Of a stretch of DNA of 64,000 bases, positions 26,001-36,559 are shown in pieces. Location of the stretch: assembly GCA_947247005.1 (NCBI GenBank), contig OX365955.1:9124001-9188000 (forward strand), written 5' to 3'. The position numbers and the translations under genes were made by a program. The number at the start of each line of letters is the position of its first letter. Position 1 is the first letter of the stretch. The stretch is from Spisula solida (Eukaryota > Mollusca > Bivalvia > Venerida > Mactridae). The notes below the pieces were generated by a model. That model saw nothing but the letters and a program-made list of their open reading frames with translations, was not told the DNA's origin and searched no databases.

Positions 26001-26684
26001 CCTCGTTGCGTTCTGTACAGAATAGCTTTGCAACAGCTTAAGTAAAAGGACATTGGAAAACAGACAGTTTAGTCAGTAAACTGCTTCCCAAGCGAATAAA
26101 GTTTAGCCCCAAGGCTACAGCGCTTGCAGCGCTTTGATTTTTAGTTAGTACATGTAGTGAAAATATTTTATTCTAAGACTATTCAATTACAAGGATACGC
26201 TTGATCTTGGAATTCCTTTTCCAATCCATTGTTTGTATTGTTTAATTCATTGTAGTATTAAATATTTATTTTGTATTATATCTGATGCGTTATGCATTTA
26301 TACTTAGTAAGTAGAAAGGAATTTAATTGAAACGTTATATTATTGTTATAAATAGTAAATTGCTATGAGTTTAACTTACATTATCACATATGTAAGTGAT
26401 AACGGTGTTCATCGATATGCTTTGATGTTTTCTCCGTTTTGATTTGTAATCTGTAGACGAATCTGTATCATTGAATGAGGGGATTTAATAACAATTAAAT
26501 ACATATTTACCAAAGATGTTAAAGGAATATAGTATATATTATGAGCGATACGAATTAAACATAATGCTACAAAGTAGTTTGCTTTTAATTCTAGGAGTTT
26601 CTGTTATAGACTAAGCAAAAAAGGGAAATAAGTACACCAATACTGCACCAATACTGAAAAAATTAGATATATGTTTTTAATGTA
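26001..26684. other. Unassigned AT-rich sequence
   Basis: No exon, RNA gene or repeat-family member recognised between duplication copy D and the palindrome at 26687. Confidence 0.5.
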
Positions 26685-26686
26685 GG

Positions 26687-26823
26687 GTTAACGCATGCTT
26701 TTTCGGGCTATAACATCTGCAGAGTCCCGAGGGACGGTTGGTGCCCAAGCCCGCCAGGGCGAGGGCACCAACGCTCCCGAGGGACTCTGCATATGTTATA
26801 AAGCGAAAAAACATGCGTAAACG
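26687..26823. repeat. 137-bp GC-rich foldback palindrome
   Basis: The arms are symmetrical about position 26754.5. Pairing runs from GTTAACGCATG on the outside, through GCAGAGTCCC and GTTGGTGCCC (26741-26746 pairs with 26763-26768), to a small inner hairpin GCCC-GCCA-GGGC at 26749-26760. A few internal mismatches occur around the CCGAGGGAC block. The compensated arms suggest a foldback MITE or a structured transcript. No second copy was found here. Confidence 0.88.
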
Positions 26824-27364
26824 CTATTATAGCATACAAAACATCAATTAATGCGTTTGAATTTCAAAATAATGATATTTTGGCGGGAGATTTTGTCACG
26901 ACGTCGCAAAAACAAACGTAACGTCATACCAGTTATTGTTATGCACGTCGACTTCCGGTATCGGCAAATACCAAGAAAACATTGATACTGCGGGTTCGTT
27001 TAAATATATAATTTAAATATTATAGAAAACAAATTAGTACATAGAAATAAAATGGGAATAACTGTTCATATGAAGCTGTACAACCTTTATAGTCGCCGGT
27101 GCGGCCCTGAAATGAGCATATGTAAAACTGGACGTTAACAGCGCGTGAATCTTTATGTTTACGCATGGTTTTCGTCCCGTTAACGTATGGGCAAAATCAC
27201 CGTTTTTATGCTATAATAAAGATTCTGCGTGCATCCGTGGTCAGGTTATTGCATTCATTCGTAACAATAAGCAGTTTAATTATTATGTTTGTTTATTGTA
27301 TTACAAATTTGCAACATATAACTACATGAAGAACTATAATCAAACCCCTTAAGCCATCGAAGTT
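26824..27364. other. Unassigned sequence before the minisatellite
   Basis: Contains TGTCACGACGTCGC and AACGTCATACC, resembling the 32320-32350 stretch. No gene is supported; the 65-codon frame at 27155 is AT-rich and motif-free. Confidence 0.4.
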
Positions 27365-27868
27365 AGTCACGACTACACGACACTAGGCTCGGACCACCTG
27401 TCGCACCAGTCAAACATCTCCGGAGTAAGACCCATCAGTCACGACTACACGACACTAGGCCCGGACCACGTGTCGCACCAGTCAAACATCTCCGGAGTAA
27501 GACTCATCAGTCACGACTACACGACACTAGACTCGGACCACGTGTCGCACCAGTCAAACATCTCCGGAGTAAGACCCATCAGTCACGACTACACGACACT
27601 AGGCCCGGACCACGTGTCGCACCAGTCAAACATCTCCGGAGTAAGACTCATCAGTCACGACTACACGACACTAGACTCGGACCACGTGTCGCACCAGTCA
27701 AACATCTCCGGAGTAAGACCCATCAGTCACGACTACACGACACTAGGCTCGGACCACGTGTCGCACCAGTCAAACATCTCCGGAGTAAAACCCATCAGTC
27801 ACGACTACACGACACTAGGCTCGGACCACGTGTCGCACCAGTCAAACATCTCCGGAGTAAGAAACAGC
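27365..27868 (+). repeat. 72-bp minisatellite, seven units
   Basis: Units begin at 27365, 27437, 27509, 27581, 27653, 27725 and 27797, spaced exactly 72 bp, and are nearly identical. Because 72 is a multiple of three, one frame stays open and yields 24-residue repeats (SHQSNISGVRPISHDYTTL), but this is a consequence of the period. Units 2-3 and 4-5 share paired variants, so a 144-bp dimer was duplicated. Most units contain CACGTG and all contain TCCGGA. Confidence 0.95.
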
Positions 27869-28120
27869 AGACAACCATAAATCACAAGGACGACCACACA
27901 TCGTAGGATATCATTAGAACATCCCATAAGGACAACTCAATAAAACAACATTCATCGGAAACTTTTTAAATATATGAAGCAGCCTTATGTTTGATTACAA
28001 AGTTGCAAATATATCATAGGAAATCGGAGGGAAGACTTTACTCCACTTAACCAGCCGAGCATAGAAAACATCACATATATGGCGCATACAACCACTAAAA
28101 TGAAACCAGTTTAGAACACA
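27869..28120 (+). repeat. GTCAGACAGG-family sequence flanking the minisatellite
   Basis: The first part (ACAGCAGAC, then AATCACAAGGACGACC) matches 37185-37225 downstream of the equivalent site in the element at 36560-38145. At 28035 a further copy begins (CACTTAACCAGCCGAGCATA). This ties the 72-bp array to the same repeat family as the 43-bp array. Confidence 0.65.
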
Positions 28121-28852
28121 CACTATCGCAGAAGAACAGTCTGTTTGACCTAGTCTCCAAACCGGGTCAAAAGGGTGACAAGGGAATGCAATACCTACTG
28201 CGCATATTTGATGACCGAAGCGTCCAATAAATGGAAATAAGTAGCATACTGAAATATATAAAACAATCGCAAATATATTTAAATCGAAGAATGTTATGTG
28301 TATAAATCAGTCATTTGAGCACACATTAGCATCGTGTCTGTAATTAAAACGTCCGGGGATGTTGTTAGAACTGCAATATAGACACCATAATGTCGTATTC
28401 AGAATATATAATTATACATTTAGCAGCTAGACAGTACTTGATAATCCAGAAAGTTCAAGACAATTTAATGTCTTGTGTGAATTCATTCTTTCATGCAATG
28501 ACGAAGGAATTGGCAGAAGAAGTCGAAGTATACTGCTCTACGAATCAAACCTGATATCAGAATCATGCCGAGCTGTTTATTTATATAGTAAGAGAGCGGC
28601 GCATTGAGTTTAATTACTATTAATGTTCCATCCCGGCAAGGTTAAATCATGCGCTTTAGTTAGCAAACAACGTTCTTCGATGGGTGTTTGTTTACAAAGA
28701 AGATGGTTACACCCGGATTGTTGGATCAATTAATGCCATTCTTGCTAATCACATTATGTAAAGTTTCTGACGTTGTTAAAGGTAGTTATGCAAATGATGA
28801 ATAAAAATATACGAACAAAATCAGTTAACTGTATCAAATATATAAAATTAAG
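28121..28852. other. Unassigned AT-rich sequence
   Basis: No exon, RNA gene or repeat-family member recognised. Confidence 0.5.
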
Positions 28853-28995
28853 TCAGACAGGGAAGACAGCACTCAACTTAACAAGCTACAATGCGCCACT
28901 GAACCAGCGGAGCACAGAAAACATACAAGGCACAATGTCCAACTGACCAAGTTAATAATCCGCCCTAGTCCAAGCTGTCGAAAAGATGAATGAAC
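28853..28995 (+). repeat. GTCAGACAGG-family repeat copy
   Basis: Begins AAGTCAGACAGGGAAGACAG, followed by two passages of the CAGCSGAGCACAGAAAACAT motif, and ends near the CAAGCTGTCGAAAAGATGAA segment. Confidence 0.8.
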
Positions 28996-29937
28996 TAAGA
29001 CAAGTACGTGTTCTCTCATAAAACGAAATAATGATAACATCGAGTTTGTCTTTTATCGTAAACAATTGTCGTTTATTGGAAATCGAATTGCGTCCACCAC
29101 CCTCCTAGCATGGCGCCAAACTTTAATGGTTTCTATTTATATGTTCTTATTTATTGCTTCTTATCATTGACAGAAATATCTCAAGCAAGTTTCTTTCAAT
29201 TTGGCATGCTCTCGATTCTTCGGAACACTGTGGTTGGCCTCAAGTAAGATATTTATTTCTTTGGATTTGTGCTGAACTTAATGTCTCCTTTGCGTACTTT
29301 GGACCACTATGGCTACGATTCTCCATTCACTTTCGATTGAACAATCAAAAAGATTTTAAAAAGTCATACGTTTTCAAATTCTCAACACCTTTTGCACGTT
29401 ATGCGAGTTTATGTTTTGATAAGCTGAAGTTGAATGCCTTTGAAATGGCTACATTCATATTTATCTTGCACCTAAAGACACTCCCAACTGCGCCAGCATT
29501 ATCACACCCACAATTCATAACATACAATATGGTTTTTCCCGTAATATTGCATGTTTTGTAACCGTTTGATATTAATGATTAAAACATTCATGCTCATGAA
29601 GAATGGAAACAATTGATCAATTAGGTATTAGGTGGTTAGATCAAATCGATGTGTTTGTTTAACCTTAAGTTAGTGCATTCTACTTTATTTGATTTGTATT
29701 GCAGCATTTATTTCATAATGTTTTATCAAATCGCTGTAGAATAAAGTTTGACATCGTGTTGAAGGAATATGTTCTCACACTTGCAACGTGAGCACGTTGA
29801 TCTCTCTATCTAATCAAAGCATGCTGCACTGCATGTTGTGCATTCTGATAATATAATAGAACAAATGCCTGTTTTAAAGTTTGGAGGGATTGTTTAAACA
29901 CGTTTACTTTTACATCTCTTGTATCAAAAATTTTCGT
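28996..29937. other. Sequence with a 135-codon frame of unknown meaning
   Basis: The plus frame 29154-29561 is AT-rich and contains no recognised motif. Read on the minus strand, about 29410-29560 gives ILYVMNCGCDNAG and later FSLSKHKLA, faintly like the GIY-YIG endonuclease region of Penelope-like elements. The resemblance is weak and interrupted. No gene is called. Confidence 0.3.
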
Positions 29938-30187
29938 CGCTGGCTCAGAATTAGAAGATCGTAAAGGCTACTTACGACCTTATTTATATAAGACTCATGC
30001 ATATTTGAAATATGCATCACGAGAGGCTTCTTATGATTTTCATGAAAATCGGAACTGGTCATATTGAACAAATTGAAGTTCAGAAAGCATGTTTTTCCAT
30101 AAGTAAAAAGTAGTTTTCAGACTGTTGTTTTCTGGTTTTCTCAAAATTTCGATTTTGTTCTTACGACCTTCTCATTCTAAGCAAGCG
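29938..30187. mobile_element. 250-bp MITE, TIR CGCTGGCTCAGAAT, copy 2
   Basis: Terminal inverted repeats of about 28 bp: the left starts CGCTGGCTCAGAATTAGAAG, and the reverse complement of the right starts CGCTTGCTTAGAATGAGAAG. The interior matches 12475-12702, with TTTCATGAAAATCGGAA and ATGTTTTTCCATAAGT. The TIRs are more complete here than in copy 1. No target-site duplication was identified. Confidence 0.85.
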
Positions 30188-30808
30188 ATATATTGACACT
30201 CTTGGAAATTCCCCAAAAATATTTATCACTTTTGCAACAATTATATTTCGCGATTTAAGTAGAATTTTATTACGCTGCAATCGTCTTGAAATAACCTATG
30301 TTTTGTTTTAAATCAAGTATCCGATCGGTATGCTAGATAGTACATCCTTTAATTGAACATAAAGAAGACGTAGTTGATATAAAAGACAATCTGTATTAAT
30401 TTATTTGTAGCATCCGGAACAGACATTCCACATAACTCCGTTGCAATGCCCAATTAGTGGTTTACTGTACTCTTATTGTTTCTGTTTTTCAGATAACTCC
30501 AACATTCTTATACCAATGTGGCTGCAGAGTAACGCCCCTTGATTTCTAAGAATTGTGAAGAGAAGTCATATTGTACAGGAAGTTAGAAGCTTTAGGACGC
30601 TAAATAATATTGCGACTTCAGTAAGACTCATCTAATATTATCAGGGGAATAGGTGTTAAGTTTTATTCTCATTTATTTTATGCGATTGTGACACAACATC
30701 TCGCAATTTAAAGTTATCATCATGGACACCTCATTCAAGGCGTCATCAATTTTTGGCGTTTTGATTTTAATTATTTTGTGTAATCACTAATAAGCACCAG
30801 ATAATATT
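30188..30808. other. Unassigned AT-rich sequence
   Basis: No exon, RNA gene or repeat-family member recognised. Confidence 0.5.
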
Positions 30809-31108
30809 TTGCCCGCCTGGGGGCGGCGGGCGACCTAGGTGGAATAAGACTTTTTCAATTTTTTTATTTCTAAATTCCCTACCATGGAGACAATACTCCC
30901 TGTCTAAATCCCCACCGTGAGGCATAGTTTTTCACCCGGGTACTTTAGTAAAAACACGAATTAAAGTATCACTGTCGTTTTTCGCGGTGTCAAAATTTTC
31001 CGGAACAAAGTCTATTCCCCGGGAGTCGGAGTCGATAAGGGTGTCTAATTCCCGCTTGTCGGGAAGATTTGTCTGTCTAATTCCCCCCTGTATAACCCCG
31101 GGCGGGCA
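30809..31108 (-). mobile_element. 300-bp GC-ended TIR element
   Basis: The left end TTGCCCGCCTGGGGG pairs with a right end whose reverse complement is TATGCCCGCCCGGGG. The interior repeats short CCCGGG and TCTAATTCCC motifs. The 128-codon minus frame at 30932-31318 covers it and runs past its edge into a different repeat, so that frame is rejected as a gene. Target-site duplication unclear. Confidence 0.6.
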
Positions 31109-31164
31109 TAACATTGACTGGTGCAATAAGAGCAAACAAAACCGCAAAATACCCTTCTTGTGAC

Positions 31165-31442
31165 AAAATACGCGTATTGTCTTCACAGAAATGGAATATC
31201 TATGCTCAACCAACACCTTCTGGGCGCTTCCATGGGAGTGGTTGGTCTTCATAAAGTAAATCACCAAGTACTCTACAAATATTTTGTTTTCGATTCTAAC
31301 AATTTTACAAATAACCATTGAGTGTATATGTTACCTGACACATAATTCTACGAAGTCCAAAAAATAATTTAATTAATATCGAGTTTGCATGAAAATATTG
31401 GATGTCCAATTCTGTTCAAATATATGTGGGACACATTTCGTA
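31165..31442 (+). repeat. Roughly 300-bp dispersed family, copy 1
   Basis: Shares with 33315-33600, and with the reverse complement of 40100-40390, an ordered set of blocks: a CTTCACAG start, CAACACCTTCT, GTGCATATGTTACCT-like and CTGTTCAAATATA, ending near TCTCGTA. No coding potential is conserved between copies. Confidence 0.75.
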
Positions 31443-32154
31443 ATCTTCTGCTTGCGAATAAGCAAATTTGTATAAATGTTTAAGTCTAATCAATTCCATA
31501 AAGCATTGTTTGATCAACTGTTTAGTGTATGTATATAGGAATGAAAAAGAACGCAAGACAATGAACGAGATATACGGACAAATATTGCGACTGTACTTGT
31601 AAATTACATCAAAGTCAGAACGGATCGCGCTATTTAGAATTAATGAACAGGCAGGGTTTGATGATAACTTATCATATCATATTATCATGCAACTGCAACA
31701 TTTCACATTGATAATTAACATCTATATAGCTTATCTGACAAGCAGTTAGAAGGTTTTCCCATGTGATATATTTTGGCATTGATATAAGCGTGAAATGGTG
31801 GTATGTTTGTAAATAACACAGTAACACATTCAGAGAAGGTCTGCAAATGCTAAATATATACCATAAACCTGACCTCAACTAATCAAGGTCAGAATGATTT
31901 TCTCTGATATATCTAACTGAATTATTCTTACGGAGAAATCATACCAGATGTTTGATTTATAAAATTAAACACTCGAAATATTTTGGCACAGTTTATTAAG
32001 AATGTGTTCATATTATTCCCATTTTTTCCGAGCTGAAACAAATGTGTCCGCCCCATGAGTATTTACAAACATATCCTATAAACTGTCAGTTTTGACCTAT
32101 GATTGTTATTTTTGTTTTCGTTTAATTGCTACCATTTCTCTTATTTACATTCAT
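31443..32154. other. Unassigned AT-rich sequence
   Basis: Nothing beyond chance open frames recognised. Confidence 0.5.
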
Positions 32155-32172
32155 ACGAGAGGTGCCCCACTT

Positions 32173-32556
32173 TTATTATTTGCTATCAATGGATTATAGC
32201 GGTTTTTCAGTGATAATAACAGTGATAACAACAGTAAAAATAGCAATGAAATTACCATTTTGTTATTTTCACAGTTTTAGAAGCTGGTTCCAGTAACATG
32301 CAGAAAAAGAAACGTAACTTCAACGGCGTCATCATGACGTCATAATTCTCACGTCGTGACGTTCTAATTTCAACGTAATTTTTACAATTAAGTCAATAAC
32401 GGCACATTTTAAGAGAAACTGAGGCATATAAAAAACAGGAAATTTGTTGAATTTTCGTGTAAGATCAATTTTATTTCACCCGTGATCACAGAAAATTAAA
32501 TTTCACTCGGTGAAACAAAATTCGATCTTACACCAAAATCAACAAGTATCCTCTAT
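32173..32556. mobile_element. 384-bp insertion in a dispersed repeat
   Basis: Defined by comparison with uninterrupted family copies at 33315-33600 and 40100-40390. It contains TCATGACGTCATAA and CACGTCGTGACG, and a 102-bp palindrome at its distal end. Class unknown. Confidence 0.6.
32444..32545. repeat. 102-bp imperfect palindrome
   Basis: The left arm TTGTTGAATTTTCGTGTAAG is mirrored by the right arm ending CTTACACCAAAATCAACAA. The centre contains CACCCGTGATCAC, and TTTCAC and GTGAAA pairings continue inward. It lies inside the 384-bp insertion. Confidence 0.8.
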
Positions 32557-33314
32557 ATATTTGAACAGTGTTGCACATCCGATATTTTCTAGCTGACATG
32601 CTATTATTGAATTTATTCAGCTGGGTATATTAATTTGTGGAGTATTATATACACTCACTGTTTTTTATATTTGTATTTCAGTTAGAACCCAGAATCAACA
32701 GGTAGGGGCATTATTTTTTGCTTTTTGAAGATCGAAAAATGCAATTGATGATGTAAACATTGATCGAGTGTTATCAATGCTGCATTTTCCTTAATATTCA
32801 TAAGCCTATGAATACAGTATTGTTAGACTTCGGCATTTTACTATTCTGGTGTAATGTACTTGGAATTCGTGTTCTTAAGATACCGAATGGTTTGATTATG
32901 GCGGTGTGTGAAGCTGAGTCGTTCCATTTTATTAGTTATATCAAACAACAGGACGTGTCAAGTAACCGGCCGCAAACTCACGTTGCTTAACGAATGTCAA
33001 CTTTTTGGTATTTCTCAAATAGCAGCCAGCTCTGATGCTGTAAATATCTCAATGATAAAGCATTGTCTTATCAGAGGTGACAAATGTATTGAAATTACCG
33101 TTCAGTTGTAGCATATACAGGGGGCAAAGACGACTGTCTCCCTTATATTTTTGTTTGTAACGGGCTGAAAAGCACCGATTATTTGGTTATTGGATTTGTC
33201 CCAGTTATCATATAACCAATGGGAACGAGTACTGAAGGAATGGTCACTTTTTAGCATGTTTTAATATTTTGTGTTATTTGGCGTATGAGAGCATCAGAAC
33301 GTTAAAATCCCTTT

Positions 33315-33600
33315 GAGTGACGAAAAACGGACAGTCTTCACAGGAATGCACATATATGTTCTAACAACACCTTCTTGGTGCTTGTGTGGGGCGTATTGGG
33401 GGAATCTAAAATCCACATCCTCTACAGAATTGTTGATTTCGGTTCGAACCATATTGCAAAAAAACTAAACAGTAAATGCATATGTTACCTTACACATTAC
33501 TATACGCAGTTCAAAAGAGTTATTTCATTTATTGTGGGTAAGGATGAAAATATCGCATGTTGAACACTGTTCAAATATAAGTGGGGCACCTCTCGTAGTA
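33315..33600 (+). repeat. Roughly 300-bp dispersed family, copy 3
   Basis: The most complete plus-strand copy, from ACAGTCTTCACAGG to GGGGCACCTCTCGTA. It includes GTTGATTTCGGTTCGAA and GTGTGGGGCGTATTG, shared with the reverse complement of 40100-40390. Confidence 0.8.
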
Positions 33601-33699
33601 CAGTGTACTTGCAGACAAACACGAAATTAAAAGCCAAAGTCCTTGTAGGAGAAGAATCTTATGAGACTTTTATAGTTGAAACTAGACAATTTGTTTAAG

Positions 33700-33885
33700 C
33701 CTTTGTTTAAGCCTGGGACTTACGCTTTCGCCTTTTTGACGGCTGGAACTTTGACTTTCAGCAGATAGGTTCATTGTCACGTTCAGCTATGTGTTTGGCA
33801 TTGTGTCGTATAACTGTGGTATGTGATGTTTGTATGTTTACTGTGTTCAACTCATTAAATTGAGTGTTGTCATCCCTGTCCGATT
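33700..33885 (-). repeat. GTCAGACAGG-family repeat copy (minus), diverged
   Basis: On the minus strand it contains TCGGACAGGGATGACAAC, then ACTCAATTTAATGAGTTGAA and the CCAGCCGTCAAAAAGGCGAA segment. More diverged than the other copies. Confidence 0.6.
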
Positions 33886-36558
33886 TTCAATTATATTTGT
33901 GTTTTTTAATTCTAATCCTCTCCTGAATCATAATTGTACTTTTACTTTGAAATTATATTGTTGCTTATAATATGTCGTAAATATTAGAAATACTTAATGT
34001 TTAAACTGTGTTTTATTAAATGTACTATCGGGTACAGTTTTACCTAGGCTTTACACCAAACACAATCATATCCATGCACAGTATGTTATAAAATGGAATT
34101 TCATCAGTTTCAATATGATCTCAAAGAGACATATTGAACATAACAGAAACTAACGGTTTCTTGTCACTGTACCTTCGTAAACAGTACATCGTAATCCACA
34201 ATTTACCGTTTATCTTTGGACGATACGACAACCCCATGCGCCCTGTGATCTGTCAATTCCAAAGCAAATATTTACCAACCGCGTTAAGTTCGTTGTCATA
34301 GATTCGTTGAATTTTCCACTGGAACTTTTCCCTTTCTTAAGCTCCCAATCATTCAGTATTAACAGAGATTGTACCCGTACTTAGAAACATTTCTAAAAGT
34401 ATTATTATCGTCTGGAGTTAAGTATACCTTTTAAATGTAATACATTGTTACAAATGCAATTCCTGAGAGTAATCGATCACTACATCACCAACGACCTTTT
34501 AAGTAACAAATAATTGTACTAACATAACTAACTACCATGAAGCAATTACAGTTAATGAGAATCCTTACGTGTACATGCATATTCATTAGGTCTTCTAGTA
34601 TCGTTACATTTAAAGGCTATTGAACGACGACCGATTATGTAACCATGGAAAGAAACTTCAACTGTGGACCATTTGAGTTTCATCGGTGTAATAATTATCA
34701 TATATGACCACATGTGTCGATGGATCATTTACGAGCGACTAAGGACACTCTCTTCCGACCCCAAACTACATTGAGCGGCTTCTAATTACTAAAACAAGTA
34801 GGGTAGCACAATGGCCAACTTCAAAGCAGAGTGTCTTAAACCACCAGGCCGCTGACGTTCGTTCATCCACTACTAGGTATCAGAACATGCGTTTTGACAG
34901 AAACTGGATAATGTATTTTTAAGTTAAATATCATTAACATTACCTGGTTAGCCTTTCTTTACCTTTGTCAGATTATGGCTTTAAGTAAATTAAACAGTCA
35001 GTGCCATGAATGTTTCCCAAATAACTTTAATTACGCTCGGCATTTAAAACTGTTTACTTATTGGAGATAAAACCGAAATGCAAGAATGTAAACATCAGTT
35101 ATATATTGATTGATTCAATAACATTATCCGGGGATAACTGGTTAACAATTTGTTAAAGTCGTTTTAGACAGGTGGAGTTTCATTAGCAATGGTTCATCCA
35201 ACTTGGCTTTACACTCACACACGATTTGAAAGATATCCAATCAGACTTCATTAAAGAAACATCTATTCTTTAAATACGTCTGAAGTAATTGTTAGGGACG
35301 GCTTCGCATTCTCTTGAGAACGAATATGGCCATTAAACGTAAATTACCATAAACTCTGTCTGTTTGCCAGATTTTGTCTAACATGTCTGTTAACTATTAC
35401 ATAAGAGTAAATAATATAACCATTCCAACTAAAATCAGTAACAACATAATTGCATTCCTACAAATGGAGATGTTATATGTGTCTGTCTAGAAATAGATAT
35501 TTATGGTATGTTCATTTCCATTATCTAAACAATGTCACCATGTTGGCTAAATAGGGTAACAATAGTTCTTAACCGATATCTAGAAGTTGCGGTTAATTTC
35601 TTTCTATGGAACTAAATTAAACGACCCTGCTATAGTTCGATCTAAACTGACTAATAGCCGTACTTACTAGGCTAAGCGTATGTCGACTTTAAATGTATTG
35701 TATGTGTAAGTTTATTGTTGTTTTGTTGTGAGTAAACTTTAACAATTGTCACTGCGCCAGTAACAATATGAAGCCACTCAGTGCAATCGGCTGTATGTTT
35801 ATCTCTTTAAGAATTAATGTACTGAAAATGGATAGTTGGCATGTGAGGCTGCTATGTATTGTTTTTACATCATGAATCCTATTTGTGACGTTATCTTAAG
35901 CGACCCAAGCAATCTGCTCTTTTCTTCATCTACATTGCAAATAAATTACAGATCTGGGTTTTCTCACGCGAAGTATTTCAGCAATTTCGTATAATAAAGA
36001 AGCATTGAGTCTTCTTGCTAAAAATGTTGATAAATGGGTGTAAATTTGGTCCAACTCCAAACAATTCCAGATTTGATGCAGGTCATTAAAAGTGACTAAA
36101 AGTTTATTATGCATTCAATGGTGTATGTTTTGGCAACATATTTCGGCTATTATACAGTTTTAGTTTATTACCTGTTATTCCAACAAATATCAAGGAAAAA
36201 AATTGATAAGTCACTTTTTCTGAAACAGTTTGATAATTGTACTATGATTAACCTGTTACATGTAATACGATAAATATGACATGCAGTCAAAATCACAATT
36301 TATTAATTTTGATTACGTTGATTTCTAGTAATAAATTACATAATAGCATGATTATTTATAATCAAAACAGCATGGCGTAGTGTGTTATATTACTATGTAA
36401 AAGAGCATACAATCTAAATGTGCAAAATAAGTCCATGCAAATATACAAAACAGCACTAAAACGTCTACAATGATTAAGTGTATCTTCGGTAAGGTCAGAA
36501 ATGTATGTGATCTTCAGATACTAAGAATTTTATTGGTGGTTTTGCATAAAGATTATGT
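33886..36558. other. Unassigned 2.7-kb AT-rich region
   Basis: About 35455-35510 (AAATGGAGATG, then TATGTGTCTGTCTAGAAA) matches a low-copy segment also seen near 46900-46935 and 55555-55600. Near 34800-34860 the minus strand has a weak tRNA-like GCGGCCTGGTGGTTTAAG stretch without a T arm. No gene is supported. Confidence 0.5.
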
Positions 36559-36559
36559 T

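Larger units (their letters stand above)
32155..32760 (-). repeat. Roughly 300-bp dispersed family, copy 2, interrupted
   Basis: On the minus strand the family sequence runs from about 32760 (AACAGTGAGTGTATATAAT) to ACTGTTCAAATAT at about 32557. It resumes at 32172 with AAGTGGGGCACCTCTCGT. The 384 bases between (32173-32556) are an insertion, because other copies run straight through the junction. Confidence 0.75.

Noticed and set aside
27470..27880. 136-codon frame made of 24-residue repeats
   Set aside because: The frame is open only because the 72-bp minisatellite period is divisible by three. It has no flanking coding sequence or known repeat-protein motif.
29154..29561. 135-codon plus-strand frame
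   Set aside because: AT-rich, no domain, and no partner copy. The weak Penelope-like reading on the other strand is too interrupted to call.
30932..31318. 128-codon minus-strand frame
   Set aside because: It spans most of a TIR element and runs into an unrelated dispersed repeat; no domain is visible.
34800..34862. Minus-strand GGCCTGGTGGTTTAAG resembling a tRNA 5' half
   Set aside because: No B box or T arm follows, so it is not a tRNA. It could be a truncated SINE head, but there is no second copy to support that.
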